Positions 8,225 to 17,439 of a DNA stretch of 64,000 bases are shown here, one piece after another. Under the pieces are notes generated by a model. It saw only the letters and a list, made by a program, of their open reading frames with translations, had not been told where the DNA came from and searched no databases. Source of the stretch: Hassallia byssoidea VB512170. GTDB lineage: Bacteria; Cyanobacteriota; Cyanobacteriia; Cyanobacteriales; Nostocaceae. How positions within the stretch are numbered: the first letter of the stretch is position 1; each line of letters starts with the position of its first letter. The stretch covers positions 77,368 through 141,367 of the forward strand of contig NZ_JTCM02000007.1 of assembly GCF_000817785.2 (NCBI RefSeq), given 5' to 3'. A program made the position numbers and the translations under genes.

Positions 8225-10573
8225 ATGGGTGCGGAAGAAGCTTTAGAATTTGCCGACAGATTGGTGTTTGTAAAAACAGGGAGACACTTAGAACAACCCC
8301 AAAGGATTATATTTTCTGATTTATGGCAGGATCGGCGAAAGACGTATGATGACATTGCCAAGAGTTGTGCATACTCGTCTGTATATTTAAAAGAAGTTGG
8401 AGCGGCACTTTGGCAGTTACTCTCAGAGGTATTGGGAGAAAAAATCACAAAGGGAAGCTTTCAAAGCGCGGTGGAACGATGGAAACAGCAGTATGACAAC
8501 AACAGCGCAAGTATTGAATTGACAAATGGCGTTAGATCAAGTATTGATTCTAACTTTTTGGGACGCGATCGCGAAATAGCTGAACTCCACAACATCATCA
8601 ACAGTGGTGCGAAAGTGATTCTCATCCAAGCGGAAGGTGGTGTAGGCAAAACAACTCTAGCTCGTAAGTATTTCAAAGCGCAAAATTTCGACTTTGTTTT
8701 AGAACTGTGGATGGCAACAGAAATCCAAAACCTCACCCCTGTAGAGAGTGTAGTTGAAGAATGGTTGCGGCGAGATTTTAATGAAGAACCAGGAAGAGAT
8801 TTTGGGATAAACTTAGAGCGACTGCGACGAAAGCTGCGAAATCAATCTCGGAAAATTGGTGTATTTATTGACAATTTGGAAACTGCCCTTGAGAAAAATG
8901 GTAAGTTTTTAGAATCTCGTCGCCCTTATGTGGAACTATTAAGAGTATTAAGCGATTCGGATGTGCATTCAGTTACTTTAGTCACAAGTCGTGAGCGTCT
9001 GCGTGAGTCGAGTCTAGAAGTTCATCTTTACTCATTAGAAGGTTTAGATGAGCAGGTATGGCAACAATTTTTCAGCAGTCGTAACATAAATTGTAATTCA
9101 ACCGTCCTGAATGAAATGTGCAGAGCTTATGGAGGTAATGCCAAAGCAATGCAAATTCTCAGAGGAGCAATATTCACAGATTTTCAAGGTGATATAGATG
9201 CATATTGGCAAGAAAACTCTACAGATTTGCTAATCGAAAGAGAGTTAAAAGATTTAGTTGCTAGCCAATTTAATCGATTACAACAAATAGATTTAGAAGC
9301 TTATCGTCTTTTGTGTCGTTTGGGATGCTATCGCTATCAAGATATTCCTTCAGTACCTATCGAGGGAATTTTCTGTTTGCTTTGGGATGTACCTGAACAA
9401 CGCAGACGTGTGATTAAAGCCTTGCAAGATTTATCGTTGATAGAAGCTAAAAAAGGACAATATTGGCTGCACCCAGTAATTAGAGATGAAGCGATTGGTA
9501 GACTTAGATTAATAAGTGAAGAATGGGAATTAGTCAATCGCAAAGCCGCAGACTTTTGGACGCAGATAATTACAGAAGTCGAAAATACAACTGATGCCTT
9601 AAGCGCTTTAGAGGCTTTTTATCACTTTATTGAAATTAATGATTTTGAACAAGCAGGTGGTGTGATTCTCTACAGAAGAGATAATAAACAAAAAATTACT
9701 TTACCTTTAGGCAGTTCATTTTATCAATTAGGTTTAATTCAAAAAATAATTTCTGTAATAACGCAGATAATTGACAATATTAGCTGTCACGATCAACGTA
9801 GTAGGCTTTACAATATTCTCGGTTATAGTTATCGATTAATTGGGAGACTTTCCACAGCTTTAGAATGTCATGAAGAGTCAAGGATAATTGTAGAAGAATT
9901 TGAACTTAACATCCTGAAAATATCTCCCTTGTTTAATATAGGACTCTGCAAAATGGAGTTATGGGAGCTTGAAGAAGCTAAATTATTTTTCAATTCGGTT
10001 TGCTCGATTGTAGAACAAACTGAAACTTCATATGAGTATATCGTTTATTCAGAATGTTGTCTGGCTTTCGTCAACTCATGTTTAGAGCTAACAGAAGAGG
10101 CTTTTTCCCTAGCTGAAAAGGTGGAAACAGCCATGTCTACAACTAAATTGACAGCTTGGGGAACTGGATATAACTTATTATTTTTATGTTTCACTTATAA
10201 AAATTTAGGAAATATCCCAAAATCTTTCGAGTTATGTGAAAGAGCGATATTATATGCTGAAGAAAATCACTTTGCTCAGGTGAAAGCGAAAGCGATAAGT
10301 TGTTTAGGGGAACTTTATCGAGAACAGCAAGAATTTGATAAATCCCTTTTGCATCATTTAGAATCAATAAAAATACTTGACAAAATAGGCGCAAAATGTG
10401 ATTTAGCTGAAGCTTATTATCAATTAGCATTAACTAATCACAAAAAAGGTGAAGTTAACCAAAGTATAGAAAATTTTGAGAGTGCGATCGCTCTTTTTCA
10501 CGAAATGCAAGCACCCAAACAAATTGATAAAGTACAAACAGCTCTGGATGCTTTCATAAATAATCAGCCATAA
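8225..10573 (+). CDS. STAND NTPase: HTH-like N-terminus, NB-ARC, TPR repeats
   Basis: 782 residues. Residues 1-90 resemble the N-terminal HTH domain (vMAP-type) that precedes NTPases in cyanobacterial conflict-type proteins (YDDIAKSCAYSSVYLKEVG). The NB-ARC NTPase has Walker A GGVGKTT (138-144), Walker B GVFIDNLE (D216) and the sensor TSRE (254-257). A winged-helix-like part follows, then TPR-like helical repeats from about 500 to the end. STAND proteins of this plan act as ligand-triggered switches, in some cases in antiviral or stress signalling; the effector here is not obvious. A stop (TAA 8219-8221) lies just before the ATG and there is no Shine-Dalgarno, so translation may be weak or leaderless. 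The Uma2 gene lies 35 nt downstream on the same strand. Confidence 0.85.
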   Translation: MGAEEALEFADRLVFVKTGRHLEQPQRIIFSDLWQDRRKTYDDIAKSCAYSSVYLKEVGAALWQLLSEVLGEKITKGSFQSAVERWKQQYDNNSASIELTNGVRSSIDSNFLGRDREIAELHNIINSGAKVILIQAEGGVGKTTLARKYFKAQNFDFVLELWMATEIQNLTPVESVVEEWLRRDFNEEPGRDFGINLERLRRKLRNQSRKIGVFIDNLETALEKNGKFLESRRPYVELLRVLSDSDVHSVTLVTSRERLRESSLEVHLYSLEGLDEQVWQQFFSSRNINCNSTVLNEMCRAYGGNAKAMQILRGAIFTDFQGDIDAYWQENSTDLLIERELKDLVASQFNRLQQIDLEAYRLLCRLGCYRYQDIPSVPIEGIFCLLWDVPEQRRRVIKALQDLSLIEAKKGQYWLHPVIRDEAIGRLRLISEEWELVNRKAADFWTQIITEVENTTDALSALEAFYHFIEINDFEQAGGVILYRRDNKQKITLPLGSSFYQLGLIQKIISVITQIIDNISCHDQRSRLYNILGYSYRLIGRLSTALECHEESRIIVEEFELNILKISPLFNIGLCKMELWELEEAKLFFNSVCSIVEQTETSYEYIVYSECCLAFVNSCLELTEEAFSLAEKVETAMSTTKLTAWGTGYNLLFLCFTYKNLGNIPKSFELCERAILYAEENHFAQVKAKAISCLGELYREQQEFDKSLLHHLESIKILDKIGAKCDLAEAYYQLALTNHKKGEVNQSIENFESAIALFHEMQAPKQIDKVQTALDAFINNQP

Positions 10574-10608
10574 TTTTAGTAACCGCTGTCAAAGGAGAAT
10601 AGATATTA

Positions 10609-11154
10609 ATGGTAACTTCTACAATTCTTACAAATGTATCAACATTTTCCTTAGAAGACTGGATGCAAAATCCCCCTGAGAATACAGAATGGGTGGATGG
10701 GCAATTAGTGGAGAAAAACGGAGTGACACTTAAACATAGTCGGATACAGTTAAAACTAGGCTCTTATTGGATAAATTACAAAGAGTCTAGCGGACAAGGG
10801 GGAGAAGTGTATACAGAAGTACCTTGTCGCACCAACAAAGAAGGACGTGTTCCTGATGTTGCTTATCTCACACCAGAACTAATTACCCAGTTTGGTGAAC
10901 CTGCTGTTTTACCTCAAAGTTTTCCACTAATTGCTGAGATAGTTTCTCCTACAGATTTGGCTGAAGATGTAATTGCTAAATCTCAAGAATATTTGCAGTC
11001 TGGATGCGAAGAAGTTTGGTTAGTGTTTCCCGAAAATCGTTGGATAATTACGATTACCAAAAATCAGCGACTTGTGTTTACTGATAGTGAAATTGTCAGC
11101 ACTCAAACTATATTAAAAGGTTTCAATGTATCAGTTGATGAATTATTGGGCTAA
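10609..11154 (+). CDS. Uma2 family (DUF820) putative restriction-fold endonuclease
   Basis: 181 residues. Uma2 fold landmarks: GRVPDVAYL (catalytic Asp region), LIAEIVSPTDLAEDV, then KSQEYLQSGCEEVWLVFPENR. The family has a PD-(D/E)XK nuclease fold and is hugely expanded in cyanobacteria, with no settled function. Strong Shine-Dalgarno AAAGGAG at 10591-10597. It follows the STAND gene closely, so the two may be one transcript. A second, more distant Uma2 gene is at 50025. Confidence 0.88.
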   Translation: MVTSTILTNVSTFSLEDWMQNPPENTEWVDGQLVEKNGVTLKHSRIQLKLGSYWINYKESSGQGGEVYTEVPCRTNKEGRVPDVAYLTPELITQFGEPAVLPQSFPLIAEIVSPTDLAEDVIAKSQEYLQSGCEEVWLVFPENRWIITITKNQRLVFTDSEIVSTQTILKGFNVSVDELLG

Positions 11155-11159
11155 TTTAA

Positions 11160-11310
11160 AAAGTTAGGAGTTAAGAGTGATGAGCAAAAAAAGTTAGGAG
11201 TTAAGAGTGATGAGTGAGTAGTTAAATTGACAACTCCTAACTCCTAACTCCTAACTCCCCACTCCCCACTTTCCACTCCCAACTCCTAACTCCTAACTCC
11301 TAACTCCTAA
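11160..11310. repeat. STRR heptamer block (TTAGGAG / CTCCTAA)
   Basis: Units of AGTTAGGAGTTAAGAGTGATG at the left and repeated CTCCTAA at the right; the two halves are reverse complements, so a long hairpin between the convergent genes is possible. Confidence 0.9.
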
Positions 11311-12018
11311 CTAACGATACCCGAAAATCTCTGACATCGCTGCTACAATATCAAGATAAAAGTTACCTTGCACTGCCCGAAACAACTCAAATTTAGTTCC
11401 AGGTGCCCCAAAAAATGGTCTGAGAAACCATCCTAACTGCATCCCCACAAAAGCATAAAGAAATAGCCAGGATCTTAAAATAGTCGTGCGGGTTCGTTTT
11501 CCTACCTCATCTTGTTGAGAAAGTAACTGCATTCCTTCATAAAGGAATTTAACCCCAAATGCACCTGTGATGCCAAAAACTAACACATTCAATAGCTTGA
11601 AAAATTGATAAGAATCTGGTGCAGTAATCATAAAAAACAGCGTAACTGGTGCCAAGCTAAATAACAAAACACTAATCACTGACACAGCTGTGAGCAATAC
11701 TACAAAATGCTGTTGAATACTGCTACGGGAACCAAACAAAACATTAAAAAAGAACAAAGTTGGAAAACAAATGATGAGCGTTAATAAGTAAAACGCTGGT
11801 AATTTAATCGCACCAGATAACGCTTGTGCCCAACTATGAGATGCACCAATAATTCCCCCATATATGGCAAAGAAAATAGAACTAGAAACAAACAAAGAAG
11901 TAGTCTTACTTTGTAATCCCGTTCCCTGACGAATTTCTTCGAGAAAATTTTGGCGATCGCGCAATAAACTAATCAGAACAGCAAAGTGCTTTATTTGACG
12001 AGATTGCTTATGAAGCAT
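11311..12018 (-). CDS. Conserved polytopic membrane protein (paralogue A)
   Basis: 235 residues with about five transmembrane helices, starting with a soluble stretch that contains FLEEIRQGT. It is a clear paralogue of the next gene upstream (12233-12937): both share SSIFxAIYGGIIGAxHSW, the F/L-A-P-x-TLFF segment and the C-terminal LRPFFGxP and GNFYL motifs. The overall fold recalls Yip1-like membrane proteins but I cannot assign a function. ATG at 12018. Probably a tandem duplicate, the spacer between them being almost entirely STRR. Confidence 0.75.
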   Translation of the reverse strand: MLHKQSRQIKHFAVLISLLRDRQNFLEEIRQGTGLQSKTTSLFVSSSIFFAIYGGIIGASHSWAQALSGAIKLPAFYLLTLIICFPTLFFFNVLFGSRSSIQQHFVVLLTAVSVISVLLFSLAPVTLFFMITAPDSYQFFKLLNVLVFGITGAFGVKFLYEGMQLLSQQDEVGKRTRTTILRSWLFLYAFVGMQLGWFLRPFFGAPGTKFELFRAVQGNFYLDIVAAMSEIFGYR

Positions 12019-12042
12019 ATTAATTTTGTTGGTTGTTATTTG

Positions 12043-12232
12043 TGAGTTGTTAGTTGTGAGTTGTTATTTGTTGGTTGTTAGTTGTTAGTTGTTGGTTGTT
12101 GGTTGTTGGTTGTTGGTTGTTGGTTGTTGGTTATTGGTTGTTGGTTGTTGGTTGTTGGTTGTTGGTTCGAGCATTGCTATCTACTAACCACTATCCACTA
12201 ACAACTATCCACTATCCACTATCCACTATCCA
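12043..12232. repeat. STRR heptamer block (GTTGGTT, CCACTAT)
   Basis: More than a dozen tandem GTTGGTT-type heptamers followed by CACTATC-type heptamers, filling the spacer between the two paralogous membrane-protein genes. Confidence 0.93.
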
Positions 12233-12937
12233 CTAACGAAATCCTAAAAGGTAGCCAATAGCTTGAATAATACTCAAATAAAAATTACCTTCCCTTTCTC
12301 GAAACAGTTGAAAAGGAGAATCAGGTGTGCCGAAAAATGGTCTGAGAGTCCATCCTAACTGACTACCTACGAAAGCATAAAGTAATAACCAAAACTGTAA
12401 GATTTTCTTGCGGGTATTGCTACCTTGATTATCTTGTTCTAAAACCAAGCTGGTTGCTTGATATAAAGAAGAAATTCCAATAAATCCAGTTAAAGCAAAG
12501 ATAACTACATTTAACAAAATTAAAAATTGGTAATTATTAGTAGTTATCAAGAAAAACAGCGTGATTGGTGCAAAACTGAATAACAACACACTTGTTATTG
12601 AAACCGCAGTTAGCACCAATGCAAAATGCTGAGGAAAATTCCGCCTTGAGCCAAAAATAACATTAGAAAAATACAACGTCGGCAGACAAATCAGCAACGT
12701 GATTAAATAGAGAGATGGCAATTTGACAGCGGAAGATAAAGCTTGCATCCAACTATGATATGCACCGATAATTCCGCCATAAATCGCAATAAATATCGAA
12801 CTGCAAACTAGTAGAGAAATGATTTTACTTGGTAATCTCGTTCCTTCGCGAATTTCTTCTAGAAATGCTTGGCGATCGCGCAATAAACCAATTAGTACCG
12901 CAAAGTATTTTATCCCTTGAGATTGCCGTTCTATCAT
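12233..12937 (-). CDS. Conserved polytopic membrane protein (paralogue B)
   Basis: 234 residues, same length and topology as paralogue A, with roughly half of positions identical by eye over the full length. The N-terminal soluble part reads IKYFAVLIGLLRDRQAFLEE. The end reads LRPFFGTPDSPFQLFREREG then GNFYLSII. ATG at 12937. The pair probably arose by local duplication. No known catalytic motif is seen. Confidence 0.75.
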   Translation of the reverse strand: MIERQSQGIKYFAVLIGLLRDRQAFLEEIREGTRLPSKIISLLVCSSIFIAIYGGIIGAYHSWMQALSSAVKLPSLYLITLLICLPTLYFSNVIFGSRRNFPQHFALVLTAVSITSVLLFSFAPITLFFLITTNNYQFLILLNVVIFALTGFIGISSLYQATSLVLEQDNQGSNTRKKILQFWLLLYAFVGSQLGWTLRPFFGTPDSPFQLFREREGNFYLSIIQAIGYLLGFR

Positions 12938-12981
12938 ATTATTCTCACAAACGTTGTTGAAGTTGAATTTTTCTCAAATTA

Positions 12982-14526
12982 TCAATCAGAATAGTCACCA
13001 CCAGAACCATATTTCCAAGCATCAATCAAACGATGCCAGTAATATTGCTGTTCGCTTGGCAAACTTTTTACCCACGGTTCTAGCATTGGACTTAGCCGAA
13101 AGAAAACAGAATAAATACCTAAATTGCCATAATGCACCGTCCAATCTAGCAAACTTGTTAAACCTACTTGCGGTATGACTTTGGCAATCAATCCCGGATG
13201 CGCCAAACCCGTTTTTAAAAGTGTTTGCGTTAATGCCGGAAACTGCACCACATCTTGCAAAAAAGGCTTAAGTACAGGTTCACCTAACTGTTGCATTTCT
13301 TGAAATACCGCCGAGAGTAATTGATTAATTTGATCGGGGGCAATTTTTTGATTTACACCTGCACTCATCGCCTTTTGAAATAGCCAAGTTACAGTTAAAC
13401 TTGGCTGATATGGTTGTAGTATGGAAAGCGACTTTGCAGATAATTGATTTGTTTCCAGCGCTTCATGAATGCCAAATGTTAAACGCTTTAAATGACGCAC
13501 CATTGCCCCAAAACCACCAAAACTTAATGGGGATTGATTACCGCTGCTATCTCCCACTGGTAGAATGCGATTCCAACAAGTTTTTAGAGGACTTTGACGA
13601 TAAGTGGGAAAGAAGCCAAACAGCGCTCTTTGCAACTTCAGCTGACTCAATGCCACACCCTGATATTCTGGCATCAAGCGAAGATAATCCTCAAAAAGAG
13701 CTTCTAAACTCAAGCGTTGTGGATGTGCATCCATGTAGGTAAACATGTAAGTGGTTCTGCCATCTTTTGCCGGAAAAGCTTCCCAGAAATACTGACATTG
13801 ATTCTGCAAGGATGTGAATGATAACAACAAGTCCCCAGAATCATTTTCCGGAAATCCTTGAGCGCAACTTCCCACAACCAGACACAAAGCATCTGGTTTT
13901 TTTCCTTGTCGTGCTTGCTGCGTGATGGGAGAAAGATGTCCCATCGCGTCAATTAACAATCTGGTTTTGAACTTGCTGCCAGCAACCATCACACCATCTG
14001 GATGAACTACAGCTTCTGTAAATGGCGTGTTTTCAAACAATTTACCGCCAGCGGCAAGAAATCGCTCTTTTAAGGTATTCAGTAGATATACTGGGTCTAC
14101 ACCGATATTCAGTACATTTTCTACCCAAACTTCTGTACCACCTTGAAAGCTGACTCGCGCTGGATTGTATTCGGTTGCGATCGCCTGATTTAATTCCTCT
14201 TCTGTCAGCAAATTTAATTCCAAAAATACTTCTAACTCTTTGCGAGAAATATTCCACTCTTGCTCTCTACCACGCAAAATAAAGCGCTCAATCAACGCTA
14301 CCCGCAAGCCTTTCAAAGCTAAAGCGCAACCTATTAAAATGCCTAAAGTGCCACCGCAGATAACAACATCCCAATCCACAGCACCCAAAGACTGCTGACT
14401 TTCTTTGACTATTGTTGGTATGGATGCGTTGTTTTCCCTCAGGGATGCCAAAGTACGATCGCTCCGACGCAATCGGACCAAAACATCACCCGGTAATTGT
14501 GAAAGTATCTCTTCAGTTAAAGACAT
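12982..14526 (-). CDS. cruP: FAD-dependent oxidoreductase, CruP-like (lycopene cyclase paralogue)
   Basis: 514 residues from the ATG at 14526; the longer frame begins at a TTG (14547) and is less likely. A Rossmann FAD motif DVVICGGTLGILIGCALALKG lies near residue 52, followed by the stretch IERFILRGREQEWNISRKEL, which I know from cyanobacterial and plant CruP. RLLIDAMGHLSPI and LPVGDSSGNQSPLSFGGFG are further flavoprotein motifs. CruP is related to the CruA lycopene cyclase; in plants its role is linked to limiting beta-carotene epoxide and oxidative damage rather than simple cyclisation. The assignment rests on remembered motifs, so treat the symbol as probable. Confidence 0.78.
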   Translation of the reverse strand: MSLTEEILSQLPGDVLVRLRRSDRTLASLRENNASIPTIVKESQQSLGAVDWDVVICGGTLGILIGCALALKGLRVALIERFILRGREQEWNISRKELEVFLELNLLTEEELNQAIATEYNPARVSFQGGTEVWVENVLNIGVDPVYLLNTLKERFLAAGGKLFENTPFTEAVVHPDGVMVAGSKFKTRLLIDAMGHLSPITQQARQGKKPDALCLVVGSCAQGFPENDSGDLLLSFTSLQNQCQYFWEAFPAKDGRTTYMFTYMDAHPQRLSLEALFEDYLRLMPEYQGVALSQLKLQRALFGFFPTYRQSPLKTCWNRILPVGDSSGNQSPLSFGGFGAMVRHLKRLTFGIHEALETNQLSAKSLSILQPYQPSLTVTWLFQKAMSAGVNQKIAPDQINQLLSAVFQEMQQLGEPVLKPFLQDVVQFPALTQTLLKTGLAHPGLIAKVIPQVGLTSLLDWTVHYGNLGIYSVFFRLSPMLEPWVKSLPSEQQYYWHRLIDAWKYGSGGDYSD

Positions 14527-14890
14527 AATAAAAGTAAAATCCTGCAAAGTTACTACTTTTAATCGTATCTTTGCCTGATTCTACTTCATTAATTTTTCTT
14601 CCTTGACAATTAAATAATTACCCGTCCGATGGTACTTGACTTGTGTAATAAAATATGAAAATAATATAATTTCATCTACAAAAATAATATTTGATCGAAT
14701 CAATCAGCCATCTATATAAGCCTTTGAAGGTGATTATTACCTTCAAATAAATTTAATCTCTTCAAATAAGCTTTTAATTAAGTTTGTTTATTTAAAGAAA
14801 TTATAAAGGTATCCTAAAAAGTGTTTTTTCATCCGGAAAAAATATTATCTTAAAAAAAGTTAACAATGTAGGAGATTGTAAATTTTTTCT
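14527..14890. other. AT-rich intergenic region with one hairpin
   Basis: About 360 bp between divergent genes, no reading frame supported. A hairpin TTTGAAGGT (14723-14731) / ACCTTCAAA (14739-14747) with a 7-nt loop sits midway. Promoters of the polysaccharide block are expected here. AGGAG at 14870-14874 lies about 16 nt before the next start. Confidence 0.5.
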
Positions 14891-16201
14891 ATGAAAATCG
14901 CCTTTATAGTCAAGTATTTTCCAGTTTTATCAGAGACGTTCATCCTCAATCAAATTACAGGTTTGATTTCGCGTGGACACAAAGTTGATATTTATAGTTA
15001 TCCAACAGATGATATTGATAAAGTGCATCCTGATGTAGAAAAATATGACTTACTAAAACACACTCATTATTACCCGCATGTTCCCGAAAATTATTTGTGG
15101 CGCTTTATAAAAGGTCTAGAATTAGTATTTAGGCATTTTTTGAAAGCTCCTTTAGTGTTGATGCGATCGCTTAACATTTTCAAATATGGCAAACGAGCCG
15201 CTTCTCTGAGGTTATTGTATGCGATCGTACCCTTATTAAACACCGAAGCATACGATATTATTCATTGCCAATTTGGGATGTACGGAATTGATGGAATGAT
15301 TTACCGTGATATTGGTGCCATCAAAGGAAAGTTAATTACTTCATTTCGTGGTTACGATATCAGTTCGTATGTAAAAGAGCGCGGCAAAGACGTTTACAAA
15401 GAATTATTTGCCAAAGGAGATTTTTTTCTGGCAAACTGCGAATTTTTCAGACAACGAGCCATTAAACTTGGTTGTGATGAAAAAAAAATAGTCGTACATG
15501 GTTCGGGAATAGATTGCAATAAATTTACATTTAAAACACGATATCCCCACCCCGACGGCAAAATTCGCATAGCCACAACGGGTAGACTTGTCGAAAAAAA
15601 AGGTATAGAATACAGTATTCGCGCCGTCGCCAAACTAGCAAATATTCATCCAATTGAATATAATATTATCGGCGATGGATATTTGAAAGAACACTTACAG
15701 CAGCTTATTGAAGAACTGAGTGTTACCAAGCAAGTCAATTTACTTGGTTGGAAAAATCAAAAAGAAATTATTGAAATTTTAGATAAAACCCATCTATTTA
15801 TCGCTCCAAGCGTAACCGCTGAAGATGGAAACCAAGATGCACCCGTCAACACATTAAAAGAGGCAATGGCAATGGGTTTGCCAGTGATAGGAACTCTACA
15901 CGGTGGTATTCCAGAATTGGTAAAAGATGGAATTTCTGGTTTTCTTGTCCCAGAAAGAGATGTTGATGCTATATCTGAAAAATTAAGCTATTTCATTCAG
16001 CATCCAGAAATTTGGGAAAAAATGGGTTCATCTGGTCGTGCTTATGTAGAAAAGCACTACGATATCAACAAGCTTAATGATGAATTAGTAGAAATTTATG
16101 AACTAGTAGCGAAAAATAATTCACAACAAACAAGCGATCGCAATAGGTTTGCCAGTTATAGGAACTCTACAAGCTGGTATTCCCGAATTAATAGAACATA
16201 A
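14891..16201 (+). CDS. GT4 family glycosyltransferase
   Basis: 436 residues, GT-B fold. The N-terminal domain opens MKIAFIVKYFPVLSETFILNQ, typical of colanic-acid/exopolysaccharide GT4 enzymes. The C-terminal nucleotide-sugar domain has GRLVEKKGIEYSIRA, the EDGNQDAPVNTLKEAMAMG stretch with the E-x7-E type motif, and GIPELVKDGISGFLVPERD. It probably transfers a sugar in building the polymer or cap exported by the ABC system downstream. The last 25 or so residues (after VAKNNSQQ) are out of frame with a remnant of a second C-terminal domain, see 16134-16280, so the natural C-terminus was probably different. Confidence 0.9.
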   Translation: MKIAFIVKYFPVLSETFILNQITGLISRGHKVDIYSYPTDDIDKVHPDVEKYDLLKHTHYYPHVPENYLWRFIKGLELVFRHFLKAPLVLMRSLNIFKYGKRAASLRLLYAIVPLLNTEAYDIIHCQFGMYGIDGMIYRDIGAIKGKLITSFRGYDISSYVKERGKDVYKELFAKGDFFLANCEFFRQRAIKLGCDEKKIVVHGSGIDCNKFTFKTRYPHPDGKIRIATTGRLVEKKGIEYSIRAVAKLANIHPIEYNIIGDGYLKEHLQQLIEELSVTKQVNLLGWKNQKEIIEILDKTHLFIAPSVTAEDGNQDAPVNTLKEAMAMGLPVIGTLHGGIPELVKDGISGFLVPERDVDAISEKLSYFIQHPEIWEKMGSSGRAYVEKHYDINKLNDELVEIYELVAKNNSQQTSDRNRFASYRNSTSWYSRINRT

Positions 16202-16280
16202 TATTTCTGATTTTATTGTACTAAAGGAAGATGCTAATCCCATGTCGAAAAAGGTAAAATATCTCATCAACTTAAATAAG
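16134..16280 (+). pseudogene. Out-of-frame remnant of a second GT4 C-terminal domain
   Basis: Read from 16134 in frame +1 relative to the GT4 gene, the DNA gives IGLPVIGTLQAGIPELIEHN then ISDFIVLKEDANPMSKK, which aligns with MGLPVIGTLHGGIPELVKDG and ISGFLVPERDVDAISEK of the upstream gene. It is clearly diverged and lacks its upstream domain. The junction coincides with a HIP1 site at 16134-16141. It is best explained as the decayed 3' end of a tandem duplicate GT4 gene, deleted between the two copies. Confidence 0.85.
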
Positions 16281-16342
16281 TGCATTCTACATAACTCCTT
16301 TTAACCAAAACCTGATTTAATTGCTTTCACGAGGATTTCAAA

Positions 16343-17401
16343 ATGAATATACCCGCAATTGCCGAACCAGAAGTTACAATTATTGTTGCTCCGAGAGAGC
16401 GTTTTAGCTACACTCGTGAATCTTTAGAAAGCATTTACCAAAATACAGAATATCCATTCAAATTAATTTATGTAGATGGGAATTCACCATCTGATATCCA
16501 GCGTCATCTCGAAGAACAAGCGCAAGAAAAACAATTTAAACTGATTCGTACCGATTACTACCTTTCCCCCAACCGCGCTAGAAATTTAGGCTTGCGTCAA
16601 GTCAACAGCAAATATGTTGTATTCATGGATAACGACGTAATAGTTACTCCAGGCTGGTTAAAAGCGTTAGTAAATTGTGCAGAAGAAACCAAAGCTACCG
16701 TAGTTAGTCCCTTAATTTGTCAGAACCTCCCACTACATTCAGAAGTGCATTGTGCGGGTGGAGAATCTGGGGTAAAAGTGGAAATAAAAGGCGATAAAAC
16801 CAGACGCAAAATAATAGAAAAAATATATAAACAAGGACGAATGGTTGAGGATATTCTTCCTCAATTGCAACGGCAAAAAACTGGGCTTGCAGAGTTTCAC
16901 TGCATGATTGTACGTACAGAAATATTCAAGCAAATCGGCGTGTTAGATGAAAAATTAATGAATACCAAAGAACACGTAGATTTGTGTATGCTTGTTACCG
17001 AAGCCGGTGGTTCGATTTATTTAGAACCCGAATCTTTGATTACATACGTACCGGGACCACCTTTAAAGTGGACAGATTTACACTTTTACATGTTGCGTTG
17101 GAGCGATGCGTGGGAATTGTCTAGCCTCAAACATTTACGCGACAAATGGAATTTAACTGAAGACGAGTACTTTCAAAAAAGGTACGACACTTTAGGAAGA
17201 AGACGGCGTGATACAATTATTGCTCCTTTAATTAAAAGTGTTTTTGGACGGAGAATTTACCGCGCTGAGAGCTTGTTAATGAAGTTGGATCGTGCGCTAA
17301 ACCGTTATTTAAGCGATCGCTACGCCCGCAAACATCTCCAAAGTCTGCAAAATCAATCATCACAGCCTGTAAAGTCGGCGATCGCGGCTTCGCAAAGATA
17401 A
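16343..17401 (+). CDS. GT2 family glycosyltransferase
   Basis: 352 residues, GT-A fold. VTIIVAPRERFSYTRESLES starts the nucleotide-sugar domain, PNRARNLGLRQ follows, and the metal-binding DND motif lies at 96-98 in VVFMDNDVIVTPGWL. The acceptor part carries HCMIVRTEIFKQIGVLDEKL. The C-terminal basic tail (from about 300) may touch the membrane. It likely adds one sugar of the exported glycan. GAGG Shine-Dalgarno precedes the ATG. Part of a co-directional run of five genes. Confidence 0.9.
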   Translation: MNIPAIAEPEVTIIVAPRERFSYTRESLESIYQNTEYPFKLIYVDGNSPSDIQRHLEEQAQEKQFKLIRTDYYLSPNRARNLGLRQVNSKYVVFMDNDVIVTPGWLKALVNCAEETKATVVSPLICQNLPLHSEVHCAGGESGVKVEIKGDKTRRKIIEKIYKQGRMVEDILPQLQRQKTGLAEFHCMIVRTEIFKQIGVLDEKLMNTKEHVDLCMLVTEAGGSIYLEPESLITYVPGPPLKWTDLHFYMLRWSDAWELSSLKHLRDKWNLTEDEYFQKRYDTLGRRRRDTIIAPLIKSVFGRRIYRAESLLMKLDRALNRYLSDRYARKHLQSLQNQSSQPVKSAIAASQR

Positions 17402-17439
17402 CGTATATGTGCATTCTTTACCGCAAGAGGTGAGAAATC

